Positions 38,610 through 51,655 of a stretch of 64,000 nt of DNA are shown here, in pieces (the first letter of the stretch is position 1; every line of letters starts with the position of its first letter). The notes beneath the pieces are model-generated. The model worked only from the letters and a program-made list of their open reading frames with translations, was not told the origin of the DNA and ran no database searches. Position numbers and translations under genes: made by a program. The stretch is from Poronia punctata. Lineage: Eukaryota > Ascomycota > Sordariomycetes > Xylariales > Xylariaceae. The stretch is taken from contig MU401568.1 in assembly GCA_022579005.1 (NCBI GenBank), forward strand, positions 1-64,000, given 5' to 3'.

Positions 38610-41600
38610 ATTAAGTACTATAGACAACCGCTACAATAGAGCCTAAAGTTAAAGTACTTAGCTCTACCTAATTTGTATATATAAGTACTTTTTACACTTT
38701 TTAAAGTGTATAAAACTTGTAAAAAATATATAATTATTTTAAATTTTCTTTTATAGCATTTTAACTATAAATTATAGTTAAGCTGCTACTATAAAATAAA
38801 AGAAAATATAAATAATTATTTATATAGCTATATAGTAAAAGCAAAATTAATTAAATTATATTTTAAAAATTTTCTTATTTATTACTATTTAATAGTATTA
38901 ATTTTATTAATAAAATATTAATACTTAGTATATTTAATAAAAGTAACTTAAGCTATTAAAAGCTAAAAATATATAACCTTTTTTTACTTTTATATAATAT
39001 ATTTTTTAAGCACTTTTTTAAAACTTAAAAAATAAAAAGCTTTTATTATAAAGCATATAAAGCGCTAAAAGCTTTAGCTTAACTTTAAAGCTAAGCAATA
39101 AGCTTATAATAAAAGTACTTATAGCATATACTTGCTATATTACTACTTAGCAAAAAAAGCTTTAAACTAAAATGTTAAAAATAAAAAAAAAGCTAAAAAG
39201 TATTTATATAAAATATATTAACGCTATTAACTATAATATATTTATAAAAATATAAGCTTAAGCAAAATAAATAATATTAAACTTTAAGCAAGCTAAAAAA
39301 AAATTAATTAAGTTAGCAAAAACTTAAATAAGCAAACGTTTTTAATTAAAGGTAATATTTAAAACTTTAAAATTAAAATAAACTATAAAAACAATAAGCT
39401 TTAAAATAATATTACTAATATAATAAAAAAATAAAACAAAAAAGTTAATAAGTAAATAATTAAATAAAGTAAAATGCTTTATAATAAAACTAAAAGATTT
39501 AAAACTTGCTATAAAAAAATTAATAAGCAAATAAACAAAGTTAGTAATATATTAAAAAACATTAACATAGCACTTGCTATACTAGTAGTTTTAAGTAAAA
39601 ATAATTACGCTTTAAATACTAGCGTTAGTAAAAAGCTACTAAAATATAGCAATACTAGTTAAAATATTTAAAATTAAAATATTGCTTATAACTTTATAAG
39701 CATAAATTATTAATAAAGCATAACTAATAATAATATATTTAACTTTATAACGCTATAATACTTAAAAATACTAAAAGATATTATTAATAATTTACGTTTT
39801 TTAAATAAATTTTTAAACTTTTATAAGTTTAATAAAATATAAAGCATAGCTAGTACTTAAAAAAGAAATATTTAAGCTATATTTTTAAATATTTTTTTTT
39901 AAAAAAATGCTAAATATTTTAGTAGTTATAAAGCAAAAAACAAAGTAGTTCTCTTATATAAATACTAGCTAAGCAAAGCTAATAAAAATATACTAAATAA
40001 GCTATAAAGCATTTAAAATAAACTATAATAAGCGCTAGTTTTTTATAACTTATAAGCTAGCTATATATTAAGTAAAATAAATAAAAAGTTTTAAGCTATA
40101 GTTTATTTTTTATAAAATATTTAAAAAGCTATATAAGCTAACTTATTAAAAGCTATAATATAAGTTTTTAAGCAATATAACATATTATATAGCTTATTTA
40201 TAGCGTTTATATTTATATAAACAGCTATTAGCAAATTAGTAAACTAGTATATAAACTATTTAAAGACTTTTTTTTATAAGCTATTAATAGTTAATATATA
40301 AACTTTATAAATATATAAAGTAATATTTAAAAACCTATAAATTAAAATACTAATATTAAGATAAAATTTAATATATAGCTTTAATACTTAAGCAATTAGT
40401 TAGGTATAATTATTATAATTTTTAAAGTAGTGTTTTATATATAAACTATTACTTAAAAAAAAAGGATTGTTTTTAAGACTGCTTTAAGCTATAGTTTTTA
40501 TAGGTATATAGTAAGTAATTATATATTTTTTTTATATATAGTCTTATAAATTTTTTTTTTTTTACTATACTTGTTTATAAATATTTTGTACTTAAAATAA
40601 TTATATAACTAGGTCTTATATTTTAATTAGCTTTTAATTTATAAAATTAAAATGTACTATATACTAATTTAGTTTTTATAGTAATTTAAATTTATTAATT
40701 TACTAATTTGCATTTATAGCTTAAGTATATTTTTTATACTTTTTTTTTATATAACAATTTTTAATTGTTTAAGTTTTTAATATTTTAACTTTTTTGTTAG
40801 CTTTTTTTTATTGTTTTGCTTTTTATTTATTTAACTTTTGCATTTAAATTATTATTATATTATTAGTTTTTAGTCTTTTATTTAGTAAACTTAAATTTAG
40901 CGCTAAAAAAAGTTTAGCTACGCTTAAAGTTTTAAACGTAGTTGCTAGTGCTAAAAAAGCTAAAGTAGCTAAAGAAAATAATAAAAATAAAAATAAAAAT
41001 ATAAATATATTACTTATACTTAAACGTTGTTATTGCTTTTAAAAGCAAAGCACTAAAGCTTATAATAAAAGATTTAGCTAATATTAAGTATTAAAAATTG
41101 TTTTTATTATAAATACTTATTACTTTTATTTTAAACGTGCAATTTATACCTTTTAACTAGCTTTAAATATACTTTTAGTAGTTAAATATGCTTATTTTAA
41201 CTTAAGTGCCTTTTTATATAAAAGCTATTAAAAGTTTAATAATACTTATAAGCTAGTAAGTTATTTTAGCTTTTTTTATACTTAATTTACTATTTTTAAT
41301 ATTTTTTTTTTTAGCTTTTTAAAATGCTGTAATTTAATATAGTTTATTTATTTAAACTTTTTAAATAGTTTAAAGCTATATTTATGCTAGCTTAAAAAAA
41401 TTTAAATAATTTTACTAACTTTATTATTATAAATATAACTAGCGCTAATACTTAAAAAGGTTTAGTATTTTTTTATACTAAAATTGCTAGCGTACAATTT
41501 TGCTTATATATTATATTTAGTTAAATAATAAGTACTTATTAATTTATATTTAATTTTACTAGCAAAAAAAGTTTAAATAAAAAAAATGCTATTTTTATAG

Positions 41601-44600
41601 CTAGCATTATTTTTAAATAAAAATATTGCTTTAAAGCTTAGTTAAATAACTAGTAGTAAATATTATAAGTATTTTAATTTATATAGCTTTTAAACCTATT
41701 TTTAACTAATTTAAAGCTTAGCTTTATGCTATTAATATATATAAGCTACTTAGCTTTATTTTTAACTTATAAAAATAAAATATTTAGCTTAGTTTTTAGT
41801 AGTTTATTTATTTATTAAAAAATTAAAAAAGTTAATTACTACTAAATATAAAGCAAAAACTTAAAATAAAATTATTTAGTTATAAAAAAATAATAATATT
41901 TTTATTTTTAACTAAAAAAAATTTAACTTAATTTTAGCGTTGTTTTATAAGGTTTTAGCTTTTTTACTTTTTAAAATTAATTTTATATAAGTTAAAAGTA
42001 AATAATTATAAAATATTAAAATTAACTTTTTACTTTAAATATATAGTTTAATAAAATAAATTAAAAAAATAAGTAATAAAGTATAACTTTATATATAATT
42101 TATATATGTTTTATTACTACTTTAAATAATTGTTTTTTTAAAAAAATTTAAAGTGCTTTAAGTATATAAATATTTTTATAGTATACTTATTAATTATATT
42201 TATATAGCTAATTTGTTTTATTTTACTTTATAATAAATTTTGCTATTAATTTTTTTTTATTTTATTATATTTTTAACTTTATAATCTTTTTTTTTTTTAA
42301 TTTTAGTAATAAAGTATTTTAGTATAATTTTAAATTACAAAGTTTTAATAGCTAAACTAAAAATACGTTATAAATATATTAGTATTTATATAAAAAGTTA
42401 AAGCAATATGCTTATAAACTTACTTAGCTTAAAACTTAAAATAGTTTTATATATTTAAAATAAAGTTTTTTATTTTTTAAATTTAAATTTTTTATTAATA
42501 AAATAACTAAATTATTAGTATTAAAAGTTATTAGTTTATATTTATTATTATAGTATTTTATATAATTTTTATTAGTAATTTGCTATTAATTTTTTAATAT
42601 ATTTTAAATCTTATTTAGTTTTTTAATTTTTTTATTTATTATAAGTATTTTTTTAAAAATATTTATTTTAATAAATCTTTTAAATTTTAGTAAATATTTA
42701 TATAATGCTTTAAAAAGTAAAATTTTTATAGTTTTGTTAATAAATAAATTTATTATAAAATAAGCTTAAAATAGTAATTGTACTTAATTTGTTTTTTGCT
42801 TATTTATAAAATAATAAAAGTAAGCTTAAATTATTTAGTTAATTTTTTTTATTTAACTATTAATTTAAAAGTAAAATATAACTAAATAGCGTAGTTAAAC
42901 TTTAGTATAAAAACATAATTTTAACTAAAATTTACTTATAAATATTAATGTTTTATTTAAAATAATTTTTAATAGTAAACTATATTTATATTTTATTTTA
43001 GTATAAAATAATAATACTAATTTTAATACTTTTATATTATTATTAACAAAAAATAATAAAGCTAATTTAATAAATTTGTTAACTATAATAAAAATAATAT
43101 TAACTAGTTAACTTTTATAAATTATAAATAAAAAACTTATAATAAAATCTATTAACAATTTTTTATAGGCTTTATTAGTATAAATAAATTATTTAATTTA
43201 CTATATAGTTAGTAATGTTTTATTTTAAATTTTAAGCAAATTAAATATAAATTAATATATTTTTAAATATTTTAGTTTATATGTTTTTAATAAAATTTTT
43301 ATTTTATTAAATTAATTGTTTATAATACTTTAAAATAACTTATAATTAAATTATTATAATAAAGTTAAATTAATTAAAAATAAATTAATTTTTTAAATAA
43401 AACATATACTTAATTTTAAAAATATATTAAATTATATTATATATTTTATAGTTTTTTTATATTTTTTTTAGCTTTAATTTATTTATAAATATTTTTACTT
43501 TTAAGATTTTATTTTTATACTTATTAAATTAACTTTTATAAAAATTAAAATAGCTTATTTATTTATATATTCTTTTTAGCTAATACGTTTTTAGCTATTT
43601 TTTAAAATATTAATTATATAATAATAAATTAAATCTTATTTAATTTAATTATATATAGGCAATTTGCTAATATACAAGGCTATTTTTTTAAATAGTAATA
43701 TTAGCTACTATTAATTTTCTTTTAATTATAAAAAGTAAGTTATTATTAGTATATATATTATTAAAGTAATTAAGCTTTTATAAAAAAAAATTAGCTTTGT
43801 TTTACTTACTTTTTTTATACTTTATTATAAAGTTATAAAGTATTAAAAATAAATATTATTTAGCTTGCTAACTATTTAGTTTAGCTATTTTTATAAATAA
43901 TTAAAAGTTACTATAATTAAATAATACTTTGATAAGTATTATACTACTTTATAAGTAATGCTGCTAATGCTTAAAATAAATAATAATTATAAGCATTTTT
44001 TAATTAAATATACTATACTTTAATTTTAGTTTATTAAACTTTTAAAAATAAAATAAAACAAGTTTTTATTAACTTTAATTATTATACTATAAAAGTATTT
44101 TTATAAGTGTAACCTTAAATATATTAGTTTTTACTTTTATTAGCTTTTTAAAATTAAAATAAACTAAAAATATAGCTTTAATAAAAGCTTTTTTTAATTA
44201 TTTAAAAGCTTTTTGCTAATAAATATTAAAAGTTATTTAGCTATTTTTTACCCTTTTTTTAGTACTACTTATTATTTAATATAAAGGCTTTAAAATATAA
44301 AAAAATCTTTTAATAAAGCGTTAATAAAAGTTATAAAACCTTAAAAATTATTATATTTATTTGCAAGTTTTTAAAATAAGCTATTTAAAAATAGTTTTAA
44401 TTTTTATAAAATCTATTTTAATACTTTTATTTAAAATTACATATTTTAAAAATTCTAATTTTTTTTAATTAAATTAACATTTAAACGCTTTAGCATATAA
44501 GTTTGCTTTTTGCAGCTTTTTAATAATAGTTTAAATATGTTTTTTATATAATTTTATATTTTTTTAAAAAATAAGTATATTATCTAAATATACTATATAA

Positions 44601-45690
44601 TAAGTATTAAGCACTTTTTTAAATACTTTTTATATATAGTTTTAAAAAATAGCAAAAGCATTTAATAAACCTATTAGCATTATAAAAAATTTATAATGCC
44701 TATATCTTATTTAAAATGCAGTTTTTTATTTATTTCTCTTTTTTATTTATATTTAATAATATATATCCTTTAAATTAATTTTTAAAAATATCTTTATATT
44801 AAATACTTTATTTAACAACTTTAAAATAAGTAAAAAAGTATATTAATTTTTTTTTAAAACCTTATTAAAACCTTTATAATTAATATATAGTTTTAAAGTT
44901 TTATCTTTTTTTAGTATAAAAAAAATAAGTGCTTTTACTAAGCTTTTTAATTTTTATATCTTTTTATTTTTTAATATATTAGCTATTTATATTTTTAATA
45001 TTTATAACTTATTATAAGCTAAAAAGTAAATTAAATAATAAAAAACAACTATATTTTTTTATAAGTTAATTAATAAATCTTTTTTATTAGTATAAAAAAG
45101 TAAGTTAGCATTGTTAATATTAAAAAACTTAAATAAGTTTTAAAGATCTTTTAAAATAAGCGCAAAACTAAATTAATTCTTTTTTAATTCTAATTTTTAA
45201 ATATTTAGAGGTATTAGTTTTAAAACTTAAAGAATTGCTTAGCAATAAACTTCTCCTTTATATTCTTTAGCAAATTGGTATTATAGCTTATTATAAGTTA
45301 AGGTTTATAATTTATAAGTGTTGCTTATAGCTCTTATTTTAGTTTAGTTCTTTAATTCTTTTTTAAAAGGTTTTCAAGTTATTAAATCCTATCTTCTATT
45401 GCTTAATAATACAATTTTTATTTTTAACAAAGATTTCAAGCATTCTTTTAAACTTAATACAAATTATTAGTATTTTAAACTTAAATAAAAAATAATTTCT
45501 TATTGTTTTCTTTAGCACTTAAACAAAAGTAAAACATCTTTTTTAGTTATAAGTAACCGTAAAAAAAGTAACAAAATTATTAAAGTAAAATTTAATATAT
45601 AGCTTTAATACTTAAACAATTAGTTAAGTACAACTATTATAATATTTAAAATAGTGTTTTATATATAGACTATTACTTAAAAAAAAAGGA
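38610..45690. repeat. 7 kb AT-rich, RIP-like block
   Basis: The longest AT-rich block, with no usable gene. It is saturated with TA steps and residual C/G sits mainly in GC and AGC words. A Ty3/gypsy element can be read on the minus strand in its right part. The left part (38.6-40.3 kb) has no recognised content. Its right boundary falls inside a 190 bp repeat copy: left of about 45690 the copy is AT-only, right of it the copy has normal composition. Confidence 0.85.
40360..40555 (+). repeat. Direct repeat copy A, fully mutated
   Basis: Copy A of a pair with 45585-45780. Shared landmarks are ATATATAGCTTTAATACTTAA, then TTTTATATATA, then ACTTAAAAAAAAAGGATTG and TATAGGTA. Where copy B has normal composition, copy A has T for C or A for G at nearly every difference. 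It may be one LTR of the gypsy element. Confidence 0.75.
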
Positions 45691-45780
45691 TTGCCTCCGA
45701 GACTGCTCTAAGCCATAGTCTTTATAGGTACACAGTAAGTACCTATGTATCTTTTTCCACATATGGTCTCACACTTCCCA
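45585..45780 (+). repeat. Direct repeat copy B, half mutated
   Basis: Copy B of the pair. Its left 105 bases are as AT-rich as copy A. From GGATTGCCTCCGAGACTGCT onward it keeps C and G and merges into unique DNA. Between about 45690 and 45750 the differences from copy A are about eleven C-to-T, two G-to-A and one C-to-A. This polarity records where mutation stopped. Confidence 0.75.
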
Positions 45781-47849
45781 ATTAATGACCTCTGCACCTG
45801 CGACGTCAGGTTTTTATGTTTCTTTACCAATTGGTATACCTACGTGCCACGATGGCTTTGTACGTGTCCGGCTGTTCGGAGGGGAAAAGACGTAAGACGT
45901 CCGACGTCCGACGTCCGACGTCCCATGGACACGGAGACATGCATACCAACCTAAGGTAAGGTACCTGTAGATATGTGGGTGGTTCAAACAGCATACCGGA
46001 ATCCAGTGAAAGGTTAGGTAAACATGGAGTCCAAGTTCCTATTACGTCTTGGATACGACGTTGCGGACTCACAAGGTAGTATTACCGCCTACCTAGTAGA
46101 AAGGTGGGGACGGCGTTATTAATACACTACCTTCTAACCTACGAGTAGGTACACCAAAGTCGACCTGCCTGTGGGATGACTAGATGGGGCAGCGTTTGAG
46201 CAGAGCAGAGAAGAGAAGTGAGTGACCTGCTCTCTTTATCTCGCCTTGCCACAGGATATCTATTTTATTTCTTTAGCAGACGCTACGTACATGGCAGGGT
46301 TGGGCATGAGGGAGGTACGATTAGGTTATGTATGTCGGGTGCCGTAACCTGGGGTTGAGTAACACGTTGCGGGGGGTTTTCTAAAAAGTTCCTGGCAGAA
46401 AGAGAGTTTGGGATTTTCAACACCCAAGATCTTTCTACCTATCTCGTTCTGCTTCCTTTTAGGTATGTGTGTACTCGTACATGGATAGGTAGGCGACTAT
46501 ATACTGCCCGTGTATCATATGTTCGGTGAGTTACGGGCGTATGCGCGGGGTGTGTCAAGGTATTCTTGCGACTGTTTTCATACCCGCGTTCCCAAGTCCA
46601 CGAACCAGATACGAGTAAGAGGTAGGTAGCACAACCCGATCAGAATGTTTGTCAACTTTCCTCTTAATAAATAGAAATCCAAGCCTAGGGCTCCGGACAA
46701 AGACAAAAGTAGAGGGAGAATGTGAATAAATCGGCCATGTCGCGGCATTCGGTAAGTAGGTACCTACTCGTATTTAACGGGCCAGAAATCCAACTGCTAT
46801 AGAGTCGACCAGTTATTTAACTTAACCTTGGCACAGTTACATACCTTAAGCCAGCCCAAAAACAACTCTCAAGTCAGGAATTACTTGTGTGTATCTGCAA
46901 AACATGAGTAAGTAAATAAGATAGATGTGTTGTTGTTGTTAGTGTTACTGCTACTGCTGCCGCCTCTTTTTTTTTTTTGGCTGTTGATCACCAAGTTCAG
47001 TTATTCGTACAAGAGTTGAGGCGCCAGATCTGGGGGACTTCTTCACTCACTCCCCTTGCTAGCTGGCGTTGTTTGGGGTTATTACTATCATTAGTACACG
47101 GACATAACTCGTATCTCGATTCTCCAGGGGCTACCTATATCAATATATCAACTTGACCTATTGTGGTAATTATACTTTGCTAGGATTTCTCGTACCTTAC
47201 CTGGTGCTTTTTTACCCCGATGTATAGGAGAAGTATTGTTTGCCCGGGGGATATGCTGTAAAGTTACCTGAATAGAACTTGTTCTGGCTTCTAGGGGTGG
47301 TGGGGCTGCCCCCCGGGCCCCCCCCAATTGTCCAAAAAAACCAAAACAAACCCTCCCGGGAGCCGCCGTCCGTAGCTTGGCCTGGTCAGTGCAGTGCAGT
47401 GCGGGTGGCTGGTGTTTACGAGTAGGTACTTTAGGGAATTTATTGCGCGCGCGCACTGTGTATGACCTCCAAATGCCAAATGGGATCTTCTTCTCTTGAG
47501 GAGCGCATTTGTCGGTTTTCTCCTCCCCCTCTTTACTTTGTAATTACAAGATAGATACGAGTAGACTGACTTGAGGGGTGAAATTCCTAGATACTGTTAA
47601 TCCACGGCTACGTTTTCAGTCTAACCTAGGTTAGGATCTCAGGATTGACTAGAGTACAAGTATGTAGGTATGCAGAAGAGAGTTTTAGTGTAAACGTGTC
47701 TGCGTGTAGGAGCTGAATTCTGTATCCATTTCCATACATAGGTACAACCTAGGTACCTAGAGTATCTGGTAATGCCCCGTACTCGTAGGCTATAGGTAGC
47801 GATCGGTGATACCGACGAGCTGGGTTTTACCACAGAACAACAACAACTC

Positions 47850-47880
<31 letters not shown>

Positions 47881-50409
47881 TTACAGGCTCTCGCTCTCTT
47901 AATGTAGGTAAGTAATCTAAATATGATGTAATATTGTCACTTTAAGTTCACTTTCCTGGTTCCGACGCCTTCTTGTTCGTCGTACAAGAAAAGACTGCAC
48001 ATCATGGTTTAGATTACCACCAACCTATTTCTTGCCTTTTTCGTTTTCTACTGGCGAGGTGGTATTACTAGGTACTCACTTCGCTTACACTAGCAAAAAG
48101 CAAATACTTGTACTCGTAGGCAAAAAAGATTTAAGCGGGGTCTGATAAAAGTTAAGGCGAGATGCAAGATAAATCTCTTTGGGCGTTCTGGTAATGCGGT
48201 TTATATACGAGTATGGGCTTGTGTGGCTGGCTGGCTGAGTGAGTGGCTTGCTGTCTACATACCTAGCTGGCGCATGGTTTTTCAGCCGTAGATGTTACCT
48301 TGCCGCTGGTCAGTGGTAGGGTTTATGTAGCATAGGAATCAGGGCTAACCTAAGTAAATTCTGTGTACGAGTATATAGAAGAGTGACATTTAATAGGACG
48401 ACTTGACGGAAAAGGACGTTGTTTGTTCCCAGGGGTAGGTAGCATTTTGCGGCGGTTATGTGGCTTTACTTTCCAATGTCGATCTTTAAAGGGATCGTCA
48501 AGCCATCTTGCATTCTGGTTGGTGTTGGTTGTGCACTTTGTGTTTTACATATATATATAATAACCAAAGTCAGGTATGTTACGTTTGTCGCTTTAACCCA
48601 TGACACGTAAAATAGTCAAACTTTTGCTATCAAATCTAAACTGTCTTTTACTCGTCGTGGCATATTTTAGATAGTTAGATAGGGGTATTACATGTTGTTT
48701 TGCGTTTTTCTTTTCAGGCAGGTGATCCGGGTGACGTAGGAGATATATACTCGGAGTAACTGGTCCGTCCGTTCGAGTCACTCGGCCAAGGCGTTCAAAA
48801 CATTTTGTCTTACTTTTTAAAACATTACCCGGTCTAGGATCTTTAATGTAGGTAGGTAGTCTTTGGGTTAATATGTCTAGGCTATCCTAGGCATCTATCT
48901 CACTACGGTCTACCTATTATCAACATTGCTCAGGGGGCTTGGTAGTAATGCCGAACACCAGGAGACTCCAACTTTGTGTATAGGTATACAAGTAGGCCAA
49001 ACAAACACCTGACTGATGAGTCTTGGTGGATCATGAACTTGGGTTGTCAGGCCTGTTGTGTGTGTGTGTTGCACATGTGGGCAAGCAGTCTCACGTGTCT
49101 CTGGGGTACGTCTGGAAAATGACAAGTGATAGTTTCGCCACTGCCTGCAAGTGAGACATCTACTCGTCTAAATTAGGGTTGACGCGATTGGGCATTGTGG
49201 TAAGCGCGTGTATATACTGTATCTGGGCTTCTGTCTTCGACGTGGGATGTAAAGTAGCGATAGGTTTTCTTAGCTAATGTACCACTAGGTATGCTTCTAC
49301 TCTTTTCTATTTTCCTCATCAAACTTCCAAAGTCCATATATTAGATCGGGTGGACGGATGGAGGCAGGAGAATCATCAACTAGCAGCTATTAATGAGACA
49401 GGTCTTATGTTAATGTGAGTAATTCGAGACTGAGTCTCAGATCGAGTCTTTCTATCCACAACCCCGCGATCTTCGAATGCAACAAGGAAAAGGATGTGGA
49501 TATAATTACTCCTTCGTGCCTTGATAAACCTAGCAGGTTTGTCGTTTCCAGGTTACTCAGAGTATTCAGGGTTGTGGCAAAATAGCAGGATTAGGAAGGA
49601 GACGCGAATAATGGTTTGCTTCGCTTCAAAAGCACATACAAGGCACCCATCTTGAGACATGGACTCGCCATGAAGTCTTACTGTTAATAAGGTAATTACC
49701 TACCTATTAAAAGGTGTTCTAGCTTTACCGAGCGGTCCGTAGGAGGAAGGAACATGCAGTCAAATCCCATTCTTTTGATCCAAAACCCCCTTACTACTTA
49801 CTACCTTATCTACTGGACCCCCTAGTAAGCTATGAGACTCCATTTGGTGTCCTTGCTTACCTTGGCTCTCTAACAAATTAGGTAGCCTTACGCACTTCAG
49901 TCAATGTTACACATCCTCTGGAAAGGGTCGAGAGATAGATGGAGTTGTAGCCGCTACACAGCCAGCGCTGGGTCTTTGGCATTGTTATTAAAGTCTGCGT
50001 CTATCTTGGCCATGCTTTTATCTTTGCCTCATCTCCTTAGAACCGCGTGGAGAAAGGTAGGTATAACAGACGGAGCAGTTGTGCCACTCACTAGTGCCTT
50101 GAGTCCTTACCGACTTAGAAATTTCGTTCTATCAATGTTCCGTGAAGCAAGAGCATGACTTGTAAGTTTACCTTTCCGAGTCCCTGACAATAGACGGCAG
50201 ATGCAGGTGTTACTAGGTGGTTGGTGACCTCTACCTCCTCTTAAGCCAGTATGTTAATACCCAGTGCCGATTAGAAGCGCGTCCTATGAGGTCTCCAACC
50301 AAGGTCATCATCAAAACAACACCACCGGGAATGCTGATGTATAATATGGATGTTCAAGACCAGGACCACACCAGAAGAGCTGGCTCACTCATGACTGTCA
50401 TTTTGGTAT
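45781..50409. other. 4.6 kb gene desert with dispersed short motifs
   Basis: No coding gene can be supported on either strand. Short frames such as 47148-47456 and 49904-50158 lack domains. The region holds ten of the TACGAGTA/TACTCGTA copies (46140, 46472, 46610, 46765, 47417, 47556, 47780, 48111, 48206, 48366) and two TAGGTACCTA palindromes (46757, 47750). It also holds a tandem GACGTCC run (about 45898-45922), a (CAA)n microsatellite and a C/G-rich patch at 47300-47330. A non-coding transcript cannot be excluded. Confidence 0.5.
47836..47881 (+). repeat. (CAA)n microsatellite
   Basis: About 46 bases of nearly perfect ACAACA repeats in the gene desert. Confidence 0.9.
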
Positions 50410-51026
50410 TTATTGTGTCTTGAAGAGGAGGATGGCGCAGTGGCCGAGATAAAAGTAGACGAAGTGCTTCGTTTCTATGGGGACATCTGGGGGTTAGCAC
50501 AGGTCAAGCACACATGACCGGAGAGGGAATGGACGTACCGTGAGTGACGAAGCTGCCAAAGTTTCTACCTACGATGCAGTGCCATGTAGGACCCTTCCGT
50601 TCATCGAACTGGATCTTGCTCAGTAACTTTACGGCCATAAAGGCGGCAGTGCTGGGAATAAGCCTACCGTTTTCTTTATGTGTTGTGCAATATCTTTCTC
50701 AATGGTAAACTTTTCCATAGCCTCCCGAGCTGGTGGCGCTTGTTAGATTTATCCATGTCGACCAAATATTGTAGGATAAAGTATCGCATACCAACGTCGA
50801 TGACCTCCTGTTGCATATCCTCGGTCTTACGCTAGTCAGCACTTATCCCTCTTCTGGAAGCTTGGATGTCCTAACCATATCGACCGATTTGATCACCGCT
50901 GTTGTGCAAAGCCATATCTCGTTAAATGCAAGGTTCTCTCTTCACCGTCGGTGTTGCTCAAGGGGACTTTGACGAACCATTCAGTCTGTCGGACGCAGGC
51001 GCCGGAGGGGAGGGTTGCTCTGCCAT
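50410..51026 (-). CDS. Cytoplasmic dynein light chain LC8
   Basis: Six small exons on the minus strand (51026-50978, 50898-50876, 50825-50792, 50729-50668, 50608-50539, 50474-50410) encode 100 residues, so no long reading frame betrays the gene. LC8 (Dyn2, NudG) is a dimeric hub that binds short peptides in dynein intermediate chain and many other proteins. Spliced text gives [18 protein letters not shown], then [50 protein letters not shown] and [12 protein letters not shown], nearly the family consensus to the last residue. Five introns of 53-79 nt have GT-AG ends and mostly clear CTAAC or CTGAC branch sites. Exon 1 ([16 protein letters not shown]) is variable and its GTTCGT donor is the least certain junction. 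It is divergent from MRD1, with 629 bases between start codons. Confidence 0.92.
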
Positions 51027-51655
51027 AATGGACAAGTGTGTATATGCAGGGTTCTGTTCATGTGGAAAGAGATATTAGCCTATAATATTTCCCTATAGCT
51101 CTTCACGCGACTTAACAAATCGCAATGGTAACCACAAAGTCGCCAAGCTGGCGATAATACAGTAGTGACGAAGTCGCGTCGCGTTATGTTGCACTCCCTG
51201 TAGACCGGCTGGGCCGGAACTGACTTACAAGACGGCTTTGGAAATAAAAGAATCTGCGATAGTCGCACTCTGCCAAGCAGGGTTTACAGGTTGGATATGA
51301 TGTTGAGCCTGATGTCGCGTCGGTCGGTGTGCAGATTCAGAGTGTAACATTTTTGACCATTATCATTTGCGATCCATTCATTAAATCATTACCCTTGGCA
51401 CCTAGCTAGGGGCCTAGACTCGGTGGGTACTGTAGGTTAGCCTCTCTGGGGAGGGGTGCGGGTAATGGTGGGATACTCTGACATCACGTGGCGATAAGCT
51501 CAGCTAGGTGAATAGTAGCGCTGTCTCCACCAAATTTTGCTCGACTGATAAAGTTTTTCCTCCAGTTTCCTAGACATGAACAATTTTCTTTTTCTAGACG
51601 CGTAGAAAATATAAAAACAAAGTTCCCGTCAAAGTTTCAGGCGCCCCTCACAACA
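51027..51655. promoter_or_regulatory. Divergent promoter of LC8 and MRD1
   Basis: 629 bases separate the two start codons. At 51484-51491 lies ATCACGTG, an E-box core (CACGTG) of the type bound by fungal bHLH factors. At 51598-51603 lies ACGCGT, identical to a yeast MCB site, 53 bases before the MRD1 start. Both are sequence matches only; use by these genes is inference. Confidence 0.4.

Larger units (their letters stand above)
40350..45780 (-). mobile_element. Degenerate Ty3/gypsy LTR retrotransposon
   Basis: Reading the minus strand through RIP-type stops shows two gypsy domains in the correct order. At about 44430-44595 reverse transcriptase reads VYLDNILIF, corresponding to the YLDDILIF catalytic box with one Asp changed to Asn, followed by KKLQKANLYAKAFKC and LEFLKYVI. 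At about 42760-43105 the integrase core reads NKFIKLALLFFV, LLFYTKI, SKF-LKLCFYTKV and INK.KTN-VQLL, close to the usual DRFTKxAxFxPV through WVQLLP series. RT upstream of integrase is the gypsy rather than copia order. A 190-bp direct repeat at 40360-40555 and 45585-45780 brackets the domains and may be the LTR pair. However, the 5' side is short for gag and the 3' side long, so the element may be deleted or nested. It encodes nothing functional. Confidence 0.65.

Noticed and set aside
39342..39662. Two 62-codon frames inside the AT-rich block
   Set aside because: They consist of Phe, Leu, Ile, Asn and Lys only, as random A/T sequence gives.
38610..45690. Centromere or mitochondrial insertion as the explanation for the AT-rich block
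   Set aside because: The recognisable gypsy domains and the C-to-T repeat pair explain it as a mutated retrotransposon; no mitochondrial gene was read, and 7 kb is short for an AT-rich regional centromere.
50430..50450. GGCGCAGTGGCCGAG, resembling the start of a tRNA-Ser or tRNA-Leu gene
   Set aside because: No T arm or acceptor stem follows, and the complementary strand encodes the conserved LGHCAIL end of LC8.
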